This document shows positions 9,120-17,751 of a stretch of DNA of 64,000 nucleotides, piece by piece (within the stretch, counting starts at the first letter, position 1; the number at the start of each line of letters is the position of its first letter). The notes beneath the pieces were generated by a model. The model saw only the letters and a program-made list of their open reading frames with translations, did not search any database and was not told the DNA's origin. The translations under genes were made by a program, and so were the position numbers. Source of the DNA: BS150m-G50 sp964517435 (lineage in GTDB: Bacteria > CAIWAD01 > BS150m-G50). The stretch is from NCBI GenBank assembly GCA_964517435.1, contig CAZFEC010000005.1, positions 1-64,000 of the forward strand. The letters are read 5' to 3'.

Positions 9120-10199
9120 CTAGTTATCCGCCTTGAACTTCGCCATGAAGTCGGTCAACTTCTCGATGCCGGCCAGCGGCATGGCGTTGTACATCGAAAC
9201 GCGGATACCGCCGACGGAGCGGTGTCCCTTCAAACCGTTGAGACCGATTGTCGCCGCCTCAGCGATGAACTTATTCTCCAGCTCTTCCGACTCCAGCCGC
9301 ATCGTAGCGTTCATCCAGGAGCGGCTGCCCTCGTGGGCGGTGCCGCGGTAGTAGCCTCCGCTGGCGTCGATGGAGCCGTAAAGCAACTCAGCCTTCTGAC
9401 GGTTGACCGCCTCAATACCGGACAATCCGCCCTGATCCCGCACCCACTCCAGCACCAGCTTGATCAGGTAGACGCCGAAGACGGGCGGGGTGTTGAACAT
9501 CGAGTCCTTTTCGATGTGGGTGGCGTAGGAGAGCATCGTCGGCAGGCCGCTGTTGGCGGTCTGGGCGAAGTCGTCCCGGATGATGACGACGGTGACACCG
9601 GCCGGACCCAGGTTCTTCTGCGCCCCGGCGTAGATCATCGCGAATTGTGATACATCGAGCGTGTGAGACATGATGTCGGAGGACATATCACAGATCAACG
9701 GCCTGTCGGTCCGGGGGTACGCATGCCATTCGGTGCCGAAGATGGTGTTGTTGGAGGTGAAGTGGAAGTAGGCCGCGTCCGGATCGATCTGGAAGGTGTC
9801 CGGCGCGGGGATGTAGGTGAAATTATCCGCTTCCGAAGAGGCCGCCACGTTGGCTTTGGCGACGAGGTTGGCCTCCTTGATCGCTTTCTTGGCCCAGGTG
9901 CCGGTGTTGATATAGTCGGCACTGCCCCCGGCGGGGATGAAATTCTGCGGCACCATCGTGAACTGCAGGCTGGCGCCGCCGCCGAGGAACAGGATGTGAT
10001 AATTCTCGGGGATTCCCATCACCTCGCGCATCAGCGTCTTGGTGTCCGCGTGCACCGCTTTGAACTCCGCGCCGCGGTGTGATGATTCGATGATCGACAT
10101 CCCGGAGCCGTGAAAGTCGAGAAACTCCCCCTGCGCCTTTTCGAGGGCCGGCAACGGCAGCGTGCAGGGGCCGGGACTGAAATTGTATACTCTGGACAT
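9120..10199 (-). CDS. serC: phosphoserine aminotransferase
   Basis: The protein converts 3-phosphohydroxypyruvate plus glutamate to O-phosphoserine (serine pathway) and can also act in PLP synthesis. It opens with YNFSPGPCTLP and contains GMSIIESSHRG, LFLGGGASLQFTMVPQN and the PLP-lysine motif YAGAQKNLGPAG, all family hallmarks; 359 residues is the normal length. AGGAG precedes the ATG. It is the last gene of DUF1015-serA-serC, 19 bases after serA, with a terminator after it. No serB phosphatase is in the unit. Confidence 0.95.
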   Translation of the reverse strand: MSRVYNFSPGPCTLPLPALEKAQGEFLDFHGSGMSIIESSHRGAEFKAVHADTKTLMREVMGIPENYHILFLGGGASLQFTMVPQNFIPAGGSADYINTGTWAKKAIKEANLVAKANVAASSEADNFTYIPAPDTFQIDPDAAYFHFTSNNTIFGTEWHAYPRTDRPLICDMSSDIMSHTLDVSQFAMIYAGAQKNLGPAGVTVVIIRDDFAQTANSGLPTMLSYATHIEKDSMFNTPPVFGVYLIKLVLEWVRDQGGLSGIEAVNRQKAELLYGSIDASGGYYRGTAHEGSRSWMNATMRLESEELENKFIAEAATIGLNGLKGHRSVGGIRVSMYNAMPLAGIEKLTDFMAKFKADN

Positions 10200-10218
10200 T
10201 GGTTACTCCTGTTGAGGT

Positions 10219-11100
10219 TTAAAGTGTACCCGCTTCGAATTGACCGATCAGCTCCTCGACGATCTCGCCGATCCGCAGCAGGTTCTCCACCGTGGACGCG
10301 CCGAGATGAGGCGCCAGCAGCGTGTTGGCCGCGCCGATCAGCGGCGAATTCTCCGGCGGATCGGAGTACCAGACATCGGTGGCGTAACCCTTGATCTTGC
10401 CCGACTCCAGCGCCGCGACGACATCCGCTTCCACTACCGCCTTGCCGCGGCCGGTGTTGGAGATGTAGACGCCGTCCTTCATCCTGGCGATCAGCTCACT
10501 GTTGACCATGCCTTTGGTCTGCTCGGTCAACGGGATGTTGAGCGACAGGTAGTCGCAACGGGGCAGCACCTGGTCGATATCGTTGTATACGGTCATGTAC
10601 TCCGATTCGATCGGTATAATGTCATAACCGATGACTTCCATGCCGAAAGCCTTGGCGCGCATGGCCAGCTCCTGGCCGATGCGGCCGCAGCCGATGATGC
10701 CCAGGGTCTTACCCATCAGCTCCGTGCGCTTGAGTTCCTTCTTGATCCACCTGCCCTCGTTCAGCGAGTTATGGCCGGCGACAATATGATTGGGCAGCGC
10801 GATCAGATGCGCGAAGGCCAGTTCCGCCACGGCGACGCTGGAGGCGGCGGCGGTGTTGAAAACCGCAATGCCCTTGCTCTGGGCATACTCCCGGTCGACA
10901 TTGTCCAGCCCGACCCCGCCGCGGATGATCAGCTTCAGGTTGGGGGCGTTGTCGATGTACTCGCGGGTGCATTTGGTCTTGCTGCGGATCAGGACGACAT
11001 CGCAGCTGTCGAGCTGTTCTTTATCGTCGGTCACCTCGCCGAATCGCTGCAACTTGTCCGGCAGTGAGGGATCGAACGCGTCGGAAATAAGTATCTTCAT
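10219..11100 (-). CDS. serA: D-3-phosphoglycerate dehydrogenase, short form
   Basis: This catalyses the first step of serine synthesis, oxidising 3-phosphoglycerate with NAD. The internal ATG at 11100 is preferred over the ATG at 11133 because GAGAGG lies just before it and the protein then starts MKILISDAF like relatives. It has the dehydrogenase landmarks IIRGGVGLDNVD, the NAD-binding GKTLGIIGCGRIGQ, NTGRGKAVVE and the catalytic-His region APHLGAST. At 293 residues it lacks the C-terminal ACT domain that gives serine feedback in longer SerA proteins, so allosteric control is probably absent. Confidence 0.93.
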   Translation of the reverse strand: MKILISDAFDPSLPDKLQRFGEVTDDKEQLDSCDVVLIRSKTKCTREYIDNAPNLKLIIRGGVGLDNVDREYAQSKGIAVFNTAAASSVAVAELAFAHLIALPNHIVAGHNSLNEGRWIKKELKRTELMGKTLGIIGCGRIGQELAMRAKAFGMEVIGYDIIPIESEYMTVYNDIDQVLPRCDYLSLNIPLTEQTKGMVNSELIARMKDGVYISNTGRGKAVVEADVVAALESGKIKGYATDVWYSDPPENSPLIGAANTLLAPHLGASTVENLLRIGEIVEELIGQFEAGTL

Positions 11101-11137
11101 GATAACCTCTCTATTAACTCCATTTGTCGTCAAATAT

Positions 11138-11144
11138 GTATCAC
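11138..11144 (+). repeat. intergenic TGTATCAC word between DUF1015 gene and serA
   Basis: The word sits in the 48-base spacer between the DUF1015 stop (11149) and the serA start (11100), within the operon. Confidence 0.6.
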
Positions 11145-11148
11145 GTCG

Positions 11149-12387
11149 CTACAGCAAGTGGCTGACCATGCCGCTGCGCAGTTTCGGTTCGAACCAGGTG
11201 GATTTCGGCGGCATGATCTCGCCGGCGTCGGCGACACCTACCAGCGTCTCCACGGAGGTGGGGTACATCGCGAAAGCAACCGCGAATTCGCCGCTGTCCA
11301 CCAGCTTCACCAGTTCCTGGTTGCCCCGGATACCGCCGACAAAGTCGATGCGGGGATCGGTGCGGGGGTCCTGGATTCCGAGCAGCGGTTCCAGCAGGTT
11401 GCGCATCAGGATGTTCACATCCAGGTCCTCCAGCACGTCCGCGGCGTTCCAGCTGTCAGGCCGCGGTTCGAGTCGGTACCAGTTCCCCGCCAGGTACATA
11501 CCGAAGCTGTGCGGCTGATCGACCTCGATCTCGCCGCTGAGGGAAGCTACCTGGAATTGCTCTGCGATCCGCTCCAGGAATGTATCACATTCGAGGCCGT
11601 TCAGGTCCCGCACGACGCGGTTATAGGGCAGGATGCGCAGTTGCCTGTCGGGGAAGATCACCGAGAGGAAGTAGTTGAACGGCTCCTCGCCGCTGCTGGC
11701 GGGCAGGGCGGCGCGCCGCTGGCGGCAGACATTGCTGGCCGACGCGGAACGGTGGTGACCGTCGGCGACATAGGTGGCGTCGAGGGCGGTGAAACCGGTT
11801 TCCACGGCGCTGATCTGCTGCGGATCGTCGATCACCCACAGTTCGTGACGCACCTCATCCTCGCTGGTGAAATCCACGGCGGCCTCGCCGCGGCTCAGCT
11901 CCTCCAGCAGCCGGTCCAGGGTGGCTTCAGACTGGTAGAGCAGGAAGACCGGCCCCACCTGGGCGTTCATGGTATTGATCAGATCGGTGCGATCCTGCTC
12001 CTTCTTGGCGCGGGTTAGTTCATGCTTCTTGACACGGCCCTGGTCGTAGTCATCCACCGCGGAAAGGCAGAAAAAGCCGGTCTGCGTGTGATCGCGCCAG
12101 GTAAGCCGGTAGATGTAGATGGCCGGCCGCTCTTCCCGTACCAGCCAGCCGCTGTCGATGAAACGCCGCAGGTTGTCCCGCCCCCGCTCGTAAACGGTGG
12201 TCGAATAGGGATCGGTAGCGGGATCCAGGTCGATTTCCGGCTTATTGATGTGCAGAAAGGACTGCTCGTTCGACGCGGCCAGTTGGCGCGCCTCCTCCGA
12301 AGAGAGGACGTCGTAGGGGGGTGAGGCGACCGCGGCGGCCAGATCGGCGCGGGGACGCAGCCCCTGAAAGGCTTTTATCTTTACCAT
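11149..12387 (-). CDS. DUF1015 family protein in the serine operon
   Basis: The protein shows family features end to end: an N-terminal KIKAFQGLRPRADLA and VASPPYDVLSSEEAR, a central KKHELTRAKKEQDR, the motif YVADGHHRSASA, and the C-terminal MPPKSTWFEPKLRSG. At 412 residues it is the usual length. No enzymatic activity is firmly assigned to the family as far as I know. Being first in an operon with serA and serC, in which no serB is seen, suggests a role in serine or phosphoserine metabolism. The GHHR motif resembles the GxxR motif of the ParB/sulfiredoxin fold that includes free serine kinases; that link is my inference. Confidence 0.88.
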   Translation of the reverse strand: MVKIKAFQGLRPRADLAAAVASPPYDVLSSEEARQLAASNEQSFLHINKPEIDLDPATDPYSTTVYERGRDNLRRFIDSGWLVREERPAIYIYRLTWRDHTQTGFFCLSAVDDYDQGRVKKHELTRAKKEQDRTDLINTMNAQVGPVFLLYQSEATLDRLLEELSRGEAAVDFTSEDEVRHELWVIDDPQQISAVETGFTALDATYVADGHHRSASASNVCRQRRAALPASSGEEPFNYFLSVIFPDRQLRILPYNRVVRDLNGLECDTFLERIAEQFQVASLSGEIEVDQPHSFGMYLAGNWYRLEPRPDSWNAADVLEDLDVNILMRNLLEPLLGIQDPRTDPRIDFVGGIRGNQELVKLVDSGEFAVAFAMYPTSVETLVGVADAGEIMPPKSTWFEPKLRSGMVSHLL

Positions 12388-12558
12388 GCAGGTCTCCGAT
12401 TGAACGATTGCGAGACGACAATTTTGTATCTCCGCCTCTCAAAAGCAAGCTGAAGATAGTACCGCCGTCAGGTCTAAAACCGGTAGCGCGCTTGTTTGTA
12501 GCGATGTTGATGCCTACCTTGTTGCGGACCGGAAAGACAACTGATCGGAGCCAGGCGG

Positions 12559-12786
12559 ATGCCGACCAAACCGGAGTTCTTTCTCCTGCTTTTCCTGCTG
12601 TGCGCGGCCCTCTGGCTGCTGCTGAACGGCATCATTATTTTGAGGCGCGGCAGTTTCACCCTGCCCGGTTCCCGCGCCATTCAGATTGAAGGCAGGCCCG
12701 CCCGGCTGGGTGGCATACTGCTCATGCTGGTGGGCGGAGCCGGTCTCCTCAGCCTGGCGCTGTGGTTGTCATCTTTTAGCTGGTAG
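12559..12786 (+). CDS. small membrane protein with two transmembrane helices
   Basis: This 75-residue protein has a hydrophobic helix at residues 7-27 (FFLLLFLLCAALWLLLNGII) and another at 50-70 (LGGILLMLVGGAGLLSLALW), joined by a short charged loop with the IQIEGRPAR motif. AGGCGG stands just before the ATG. It lies 9 bases upstream of the beta-helix gene and could be co-transcribed with it. I do not recognise the family. Confidence 0.6.
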   Translation: MPTKPEFFLLLFLLCAALWLLLNGIIILRRGSFTLPGSRAIQIEGRPARLGGILLMLVGGAGLLSLALWLSSFSW

Positions 12787-12795
12787 GAGTTCGCC

Positions 12796-13140
12796 ATGAA
12801 GTTTAACCGCGGTCTGATGGTGATGTCGACCTGTCTCCTGTGCGCCGCCGTCACACCGGCGCACTTGATACATGTGCCGGCGGATTTCCCCACCGTGCAG
12901 GCGGGGCTGGATGTAGCCACAACCGGCGATTCCGTTCTGGTCGCGGCCGGCACCTACCAGGAGAACCTGGTCTGGCCCTCGGTGAACGGCGTCAGTCTGA
13001 TCGGCGCCGGTCCCGGCGAGTCGATACTGGACGGCGACGGTCAGGCCAGCGTGATACAATTCATCGTGGGAACGCAACTCGACTCCACGACGCTGCTGCA
13101 GGGCTTCAGCATCATCAACGGCCTGGAAACGGGCGATTGA
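12796..13140 (+). pseudogene. 5' part of a T9SS beta-helix protein, ended by an in-frame TGA
   Basis: A signal peptide (MKFNRGLMVMSTCLLCAAVTP) is followed by the typical IHVPADFPTVQAGLDVA start of secreted beta-helix proteins. The frame ends at a TGA (13138-13140) after FSIINGLETGD. With no frameshift the reading resumes as SDHPVGGGIL, and the remaining helix and sorting domain follow at 13171-14088. The full product would be about 430 residues. A single nonsense change, or an assembly error, fits best. As it stands, this fragment would be exported without its sorting domain. Confidence 0.75.
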
Positions 13141-13170
13141 AGCGACCATCCCGTCGGCGGCGGGATACTA

Positions 13171-14088
13171 ATGATCTCGGTCAACCCCCGGTTGCGCGAC
13201 CTGTACCTGCTGGATAACAGCGCCGATTGCGACGGCGGCGGTATCTACTGTGAGGGTTCCAGTCCGCTGCTGGAGCGAGTGCGCTTCGAAGGCAACTATG
13301 CCGATGACGGCGCCGCGCTCTATTGCCGCTCCGGCAGCCACCCGGTGCTGCGACACTGCACGCTGGCGCGCAACACGGCGATCATCGGCGGCGCCATCTA
13401 CTGCCGCGACAGTTATCTGACTCTGCAGCAGGTGACCATCAGCCTCAACGTTGCCGCCGCGGGCGGAGCACTGCTCCTGCGGGACGGCGGCCATGCCTTC
13501 ATCGAGAACTGCATTCTCTGGAACAACAGCCCGGAGGAGATTCGCTTCTTCGCGTCGCAGGATTCCAACCAGGTCGAGGTCAGCTGCAGCGATCTGACCG
13601 GTGGCGAGGAGGCGATCGAAATTTCCGGCAACGGCGAAGTGATCTGGGGTGATGACAACATCGATCTCGATCCACTGTTCTGCGATCCGGAAACGGCCGA
13701 CCTGCGCCTGGATACCGACTCCCCCTGTCGCACCGAGACCTGCGGCCTGATGGGCGCTACCGGCGAGACCTGTGCGGGTGAGGCGGTTCCCGATGTCGGT
13801 ACGACCGGTCGCTCACCCTTGCCACACGGCATCACCCTCGCCCGGAATTATCCCAATCCCTTCAATCCGGCCACGACAATTGAATTCGAGTTGGTCGCGC
13901 CGCAACCGGTGCGCCTGGAGGTTTTCAATCTGCGGGGTGAATCAGTGACACTGCTGGGTGATGAATCCCTGGCGGCGGGAACTCACCGGGTGAGGTTTAA
14001 CGGCAGCACCTTTGCCAGTGGGGTTTACATCTACCGGTTGTCTACGCGCACCGCATTTGTATCACGAAAGATGGTGTTGGTTCGATAG
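13171..14088 (+). pseudogene. 3' part of the same beta-helix protein, with T9SS sorting domain
   Basis: It is in the same frame as 12796-13140, 10 codons after the TGA. It continues right-handed beta-helix rungs (DGGGIYCEGSSPLLERV, GGAIYCRDSYLTLQQV, GGALLLRDGGHAFIENC) and ends with a complete type A sorting domain: NYPNPFNPATTIEF, RLEVFNLRGE, GVYIYRLS and KMVLVR. The downstream ATG lacks any ribosome site or signal peptide, so it is unlikely to be a separate gene. The intact downstream sequence suggests the stop is recent or an error. Confidence 0.75.
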
Positions 14089-14269
14089 AGATCTGAATCG
14101 CAGATTGGCTAATCCTGAATTGTCGGTATCAGCCCGCGGATGAACTTGATTGCGCAGATGCAACGATGGGCGGTTATTTAGAATTCTGAGGTTCAGGGGC
14201 ATTGAAACAGCGTCGCAGCCTATCTGCGAAATCCCCTTTATCTGTGTCATCTGCAATTCAGACAACCAG

Positions 14270-15427
14270 CTATTCCGTCACCGCCGTCACGTAGTAGAAT
14301 TTCCGATCGTCCGCTACCGGCTCGAACCAGCCACCGGGCGTAAACACGCCTCCCTCATCCAACGTGAAGCCGCCGTAGGGTTCAGGCGAGGAATAGACCC
14401 GGTACTCGAGCGCGCCCGGGTAGGGCGGCCAGCTCAGATAGACATGACCTTCCGCGCAGGTGATGGCGACCTCCATCTGCAGCTCCATGATGTCGCAGGT
14501 GCCCCAGGCACCCAACTGCGTGCAGCAGACGATGTTGTAACAGTCGATGAGGGTGTTCTCACTCAACTCATTGATGCCGGGTTCCGGCAAACCCTCATTC
14601 AGGAAGGTCAGCACCTGCACGTCCGGATCCCAGTGGGCGACGCCGCGGTATTCGATCCACGGCTCCAGCCAGGAGACATACACCTCCCCCGCCACGCTGT
14701 AAACATCGCTCATGTCGATCGACCAGAACTCCACCCACCAGTTGAGACCGTAATCGGTCGAAGACCATAACCCCGAAGACCAGGACTCGTCCGGGAAGAT
14801 TCCGTAGAGTTTGCCGGAGGGCACGAAGGCCATATCTTCGATCCAGGGCGAAGCGGGCGGGGAGGAACTCCAGGTCAAACCACCGTCGGGCGAACTGTGG
14901 ATGCCGTCAAAGCCGCAGACCACCACGTAGTTGCCCCAAAACGCGATATCGCTGCAGGTCAGACCGTTGAAGTAGGGAACCGGAGTCCAGGTGATCCCGT
15001 CGGGCGACGCGAGCATTCCCTCATCGTGCCCGACACAGAACCCCGTTGTCAACGGGTAAGGTTCGACGAACCGCGGCAGATAGCACCAGTGGACCACCTC
15101 GAACAGGTGGGTGTCCAGGTTGAAGGTGTAAATGCCGTCGGATTCGGTACCGTCACCCTGCACCAGCAGCAGGCGATGATCATCCAGGTTGACCACGTCC
15201 AGCACCGGCAGTCCGCCGTAGGAATAGGTGTTCCACATGCCGTCTTCAAACAGGATCAATCCGTCCGTGGAACAGAGCACTTCGGTGACGTCGCCCCCGC
15301 CGGTGTAGTAATTCAGGATGTTGGCCGGTGGACCGATCAGCCACCAATCCAACGCCAGGCCGCTCAGCGGCATGCCCAGCAACAGCAGTCCGGTGATTAA
15401 ACGGATCGTAAAACTGTAATCCTTCAT
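14270..15427 (-). CDS. secreted BNR/sialidase-like propeller protein with C-terminal FN3-like domain
   Basis: The ATG at 15427 is chosen because GAGGGGGC precedes it and it opens a signal peptide (MKDYSFTIRLITGLLLLG). The body repeats short blades with BNR-like Asp boxes (SPDGITWTPV, SPDGGLTWSSS, STDYGLNWWV), typical of sialidase-like or photosystem-assembly-type propellers; no catalytic set is evident. The last ~80 residues are an FN3-like domain (YRVYSSPEPYGGF) ending at KFYYVTAVTE, very similar to the end of the peptidylarginine deiminase at 29157. It has no NPFNP motif. Confidence 0.75.
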   Translation of the reverse strand: MKDYSFTIRLITGLLLLGMPLSGLALDWWLIGPPANILNYYTGGGDVTEVLCSTDGLILFEDGMWNTYSYGGLPVLDVVNLDDHRLLLVQGDGTESDGIYTFNLDTHLFEVVHWCYLPRFVEPYPLTTGFCVGHDEGMLASPDGITWTPVPYFNGLTCSDIAFWGNYVVVCGFDGIHSSPDGGLTWSSSPPASPWIEDMAFVPSGKLYGIFPDESWSSGLWSSTDYGLNWWVEFWSIDMSDVYSVAGEVYVSWLEPWIEYRGVAHWDPDVQVLTFLNEGLPEPGINELSENTLIDCYNIVCCTQLGAWGTCDIMELQMEVAITCAEGHVYLSWPPYPGALEYRVYSSPEPYGGFTLDEGGVFTPGGWFEPVADDRKFYYVTAVTE

Positions 15428-15656
15428 ATTGCCCCCTCTCTGGAACCGGAATTTCGCACCATACGCAACGATAGGCATTTTCGAGGAGAACTGCAACCGA
15501 GGAGCATCGTCACTCGTCAATCATCAATCGCAAATTGTCATAGCCTCTATCATCCTGAAGCCTTAATGTAGGTGCTGATAGCGGGTGGCCGGGCGAGCGA
15601 AACCGGCGCCCTCCACTCATCCAACTCAGAATCGAAAACCCAACCGCGAGGATCTG

Positions 15657-15905
15657 ATGATTATGAAGAAACCAGCTCTGCTCGGGGTCCTGTTCCTGCT
15701 GCCCGCCCTCCTGGCCGGCTGTCACAAGGATGAATCCCAGAATGGTGAGCAGAATCCCCCACCCGGTGTTTACGGCAGTGTGGTGAACGGTGCCGGCGAG
15801 CCGCTGACGGGAGCGGAAGTGCACCTGATCACGGCGCAGAACGTGACCGTCGACGGCGTCGAAGTAGTGATTCCCGACACACTTTGTAACCTGCAGGGGG
15901 AGTGA
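15657..15905 (+). CDS. short lipoprotein with carboxypeptidase-regulatory-like start
   Basis: An ATG at 15657 (or 15663) opens a lipoprotein signal with lipobox LLAGC. Then comes GVYGSVVNGAGEPLTGAEVHLI, the start of a CarboxypepD_reg-like beta domain, which is cut short at residue ~80 by a TGA. The next gene begins one base later. In related lipoproteins as I know them, this start is followed by a YPNPF-type segment and a DGEFFLP-type end. Both are found in the downstream ORF, so this is probably the 5' remnant of a rearranged gene. Confidence 0.55.
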   Translation: MIMKKPALLGVLFLLPALLAGCHKDESQNGEQNPPPGVYGSVVNGAGEPLTGAEVHLITAQNVTVDGVEVVIPDTLCNLQGE

Positions 15906-15906
15906 C

Positions 15907-16863
15907 GTGATACAAAACATTCCGCGACCAGGAACACTGTGCGCACCTTTACCGTTGTCCCGTCTCGTCGCGCTGCTGGCGACGCTCCTGCTGTGCACCG
16001 CCGCCGGTCGGGCCGGGCAGCTGACCGTCGGCGACTGGGATTTCCTGGGCCTCGACTGTTTCCCCGACTTTACCCAGGGCTGGACCTTCCAGGTTGAACC
16101 TGGTGAAGGCGTCACTATCATCAGTATCGAGGCCACCGATCTCGGCGGTATGATGCAGTACGATGTTGTCTACGACGGGGGCGGCATGGTGACCTGTTCG
16201 CTGCACAACTGCTTCAGCGATGGTGATGAGGGTGCCACCTTCGATTGCGAACTGCCGAACGACATCTTCAATCACTACCTGACGGACGATATCGTTCAGC
16301 AGATGCCCACCACCTTCTGCGGTTTCTGCGAAGGAGTCGAACCGGAACCGGCGGTGGAGCTGGGTGACGCTTATCCCAATCCCTTCTCCGAAACCACCCT
16401 GATCCCCATCACGCTGCCGGAACCGGCACAGGTTTCACTGGAGCTGATCGATCTGCTCGGCAGCCAGGCCGCGCTGCTGCTCAACGACTGGCAACCCGCC
16501 GGGGAGCACTTCGTCTCCTTTGAGTCGGGATTGACGCTCCCGCTCGGCTGGTACTTCAGCCGCCTGATCGCCGGCAGCGACACCTTGACCGCCAGCCTCT
16601 GCCTGCTGACCCGACCGGAGCAGGTCGATCAGTACCCGCCGCTGCTGACCACCGATGTCGACGGGGAGTTCTTCCTGCCGCTGGAAATGCTGCCGCTCGG
16701 TCTGAGTTGCGAGCACACCGATGGAGATGGCAATGGGCTGGGTGCGCTGTCAGCTTCGGTGGTGCTGGTGGTACGCCTGGAAGGTTACCGGGATGTCATC
16801 TGCGAATTCCAGCTCCAGCAGGACGCCGTGGAATATCCGGTGTTTGTTCTCGAAGAGGAATAA
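15907..16863 (+). CDS. secreted protein with internal sorting-like domain and regulatory-like tail (probable chimera)
   Basis: The GTG start overlaps a TGTATCAC-family word (15907-15913). A signal-like segment (LVALLATLLLCTAAGRAG) is followed by ~100 unfamiliar residues, then AYPNPFSETTLI and LELIDLLGSQ, an FlgD-Ig/T9SS-like domain (about residues 155-235). Unusually this is not terminal: ~80 more residues follow (DVDGEFFLPLEMLPLG) and end in EYPVFVLEEE, typical of CarboxypepD_reg lipoproteins. The arrangement suggests that two genes recombined at the conserved NPF segment. Function unknown. Confidence 0.6.
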   Translation: MIQNIPRPGTLCAPLPLSRLVALLATLLLCTAAGRAGQLTVGDWDFLGLDCFPDFTQGWTFQVEPGEGVTIISIEATDLGGMMQYDVVYDGGGMVTCSLHNCFSDGDEGATFDCELPNDIFNHYLTDDIVQQMPTTFCGFCEGVEPEPAVELGDAYPNPFSETTLIPITLPEPAQVSLELIDLLGSQAALLLNDWQPAGEHFVSFESGLTLPLGWYFSRLIAGSDTLTASLCLLTRPEQVDQYPPLLTTDVDGEFFLPLEMLPLGLSCEHTDGDGNGLGALSASVVLVVRLEGYRDVICEFQLQQDAVEYPVFVLEEE

Positions 16864-16946
16864 TTCCTATTCCTGTTTGAAATTCGAATCTTAGATGTAA
16901 CATTTGAGAGTAGCGGTTTTCCCTGGATGCGATTTCATGAGATGGA

Positions 16947-17591
16947 GTGGATTTGAGTGAGCAAAAACCGAGCGGGGTCAGAAGTCTGCTGCTGCTCCCC
17001 CGCAACGCGATAAATCTGAAATTCGGCGAGCAGAGTTTCGAACTGAGTTACCGGGACAACGCAGTCGAAGTCCGGCGCGATGACGCCAACTTCGTGACCA
17101 TTCGCCTTAGCAATCACCAGGTGGCCTACAAGGCGAGGATACTGGGGGAGTTCTTTCAATCGGAGCAGTTGACCGGCGAGGTGGATTTCCGCCGTTTCTT
17201 CCTCATCGACTGGCGGGACGACGTCGCCACCCCGGAAGTCGTGCTGCTGCAATACCCGGATGCAATTTGTCGTGAATACAGAAAAGGACAGAAGATCGAG
17301 CTGGGGATCGAGCGGGTCGGCAGCTACCGGATCGTCTACCGCGACGAGGTGACCGCCGACATCACCCAGGTCGGTGAACATGAGTTCGAGTTCCATTTCT
17401 CGACCGGTTTCAACGGCAACATGTGGAAAGACCCGGACGGCTCCCATTCGATCAAGTTCAAGGGCATCCGGCTGGATGCCGATGAAGACGGTTACAACTC
17501 CGAGTCGAAATTCATCATCTCCCGCTCCAAGTATACCGACAACCTGATCTTCATCCTGCAGGATGACGCTACGGTATACATCAACGGTTGA
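16947..17591 (+). CDS. uncharacterised cytoplasmic protein
   Basis: The start is either GTG at 16947 or TTG at 16953; the TTG is better spaced from GGAG at 16944. 214 residues, rich in charged beta strands, without signal peptide, membrane helix or recognisable motif. The RLSNHQVAYKARILGE and HSIKFKGIRLDADEDG segments may help a profile search. The context is surface-protein genes on both sides; no operon partner is obvious. Confidence 0.6.
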   Translation: MDLSEQKPSGVRSLLLLPRNAINLKFGEQSFELSYRDNAVEVRRDDANFVTIRLSNHQVAYKARILGEFFQSEQLTGEVDFRRFFLIDWRDDVATPEVVLLQYPDAICREYRKGQKIELGIERVGSYRIVYRDEVTADITQVGEHEFEFHFSTGFNGNMWKDPDGSHSIKFKGIRLDADEDGYNSESKFIISRSKYTDNLIFILQDDATVYING

Positions 17592-17751
17592 TGGTGACCC
17601 TGGGAGAAGTTTCAGATAATCGGCCTTTCCTTCCTCTCTTCATTGTTTAAAAGGCGTAAACTTCTTTCATTACCACTACACACCAGGCTGCCCCCATCGC
17701 AGCAGCGGCGGGCGGACGGCTGACAGGAACAATTACGATCGACTCTGGACG

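Noticed and set aside
1292..13140. Reassignment of TAG or TGA as a sense codon
   Set aside because: TAG ends adh, serC and the DUF1015 gene, and TGA ends the methyltransferase and murG at tight gene junctions, so both are real stops here.
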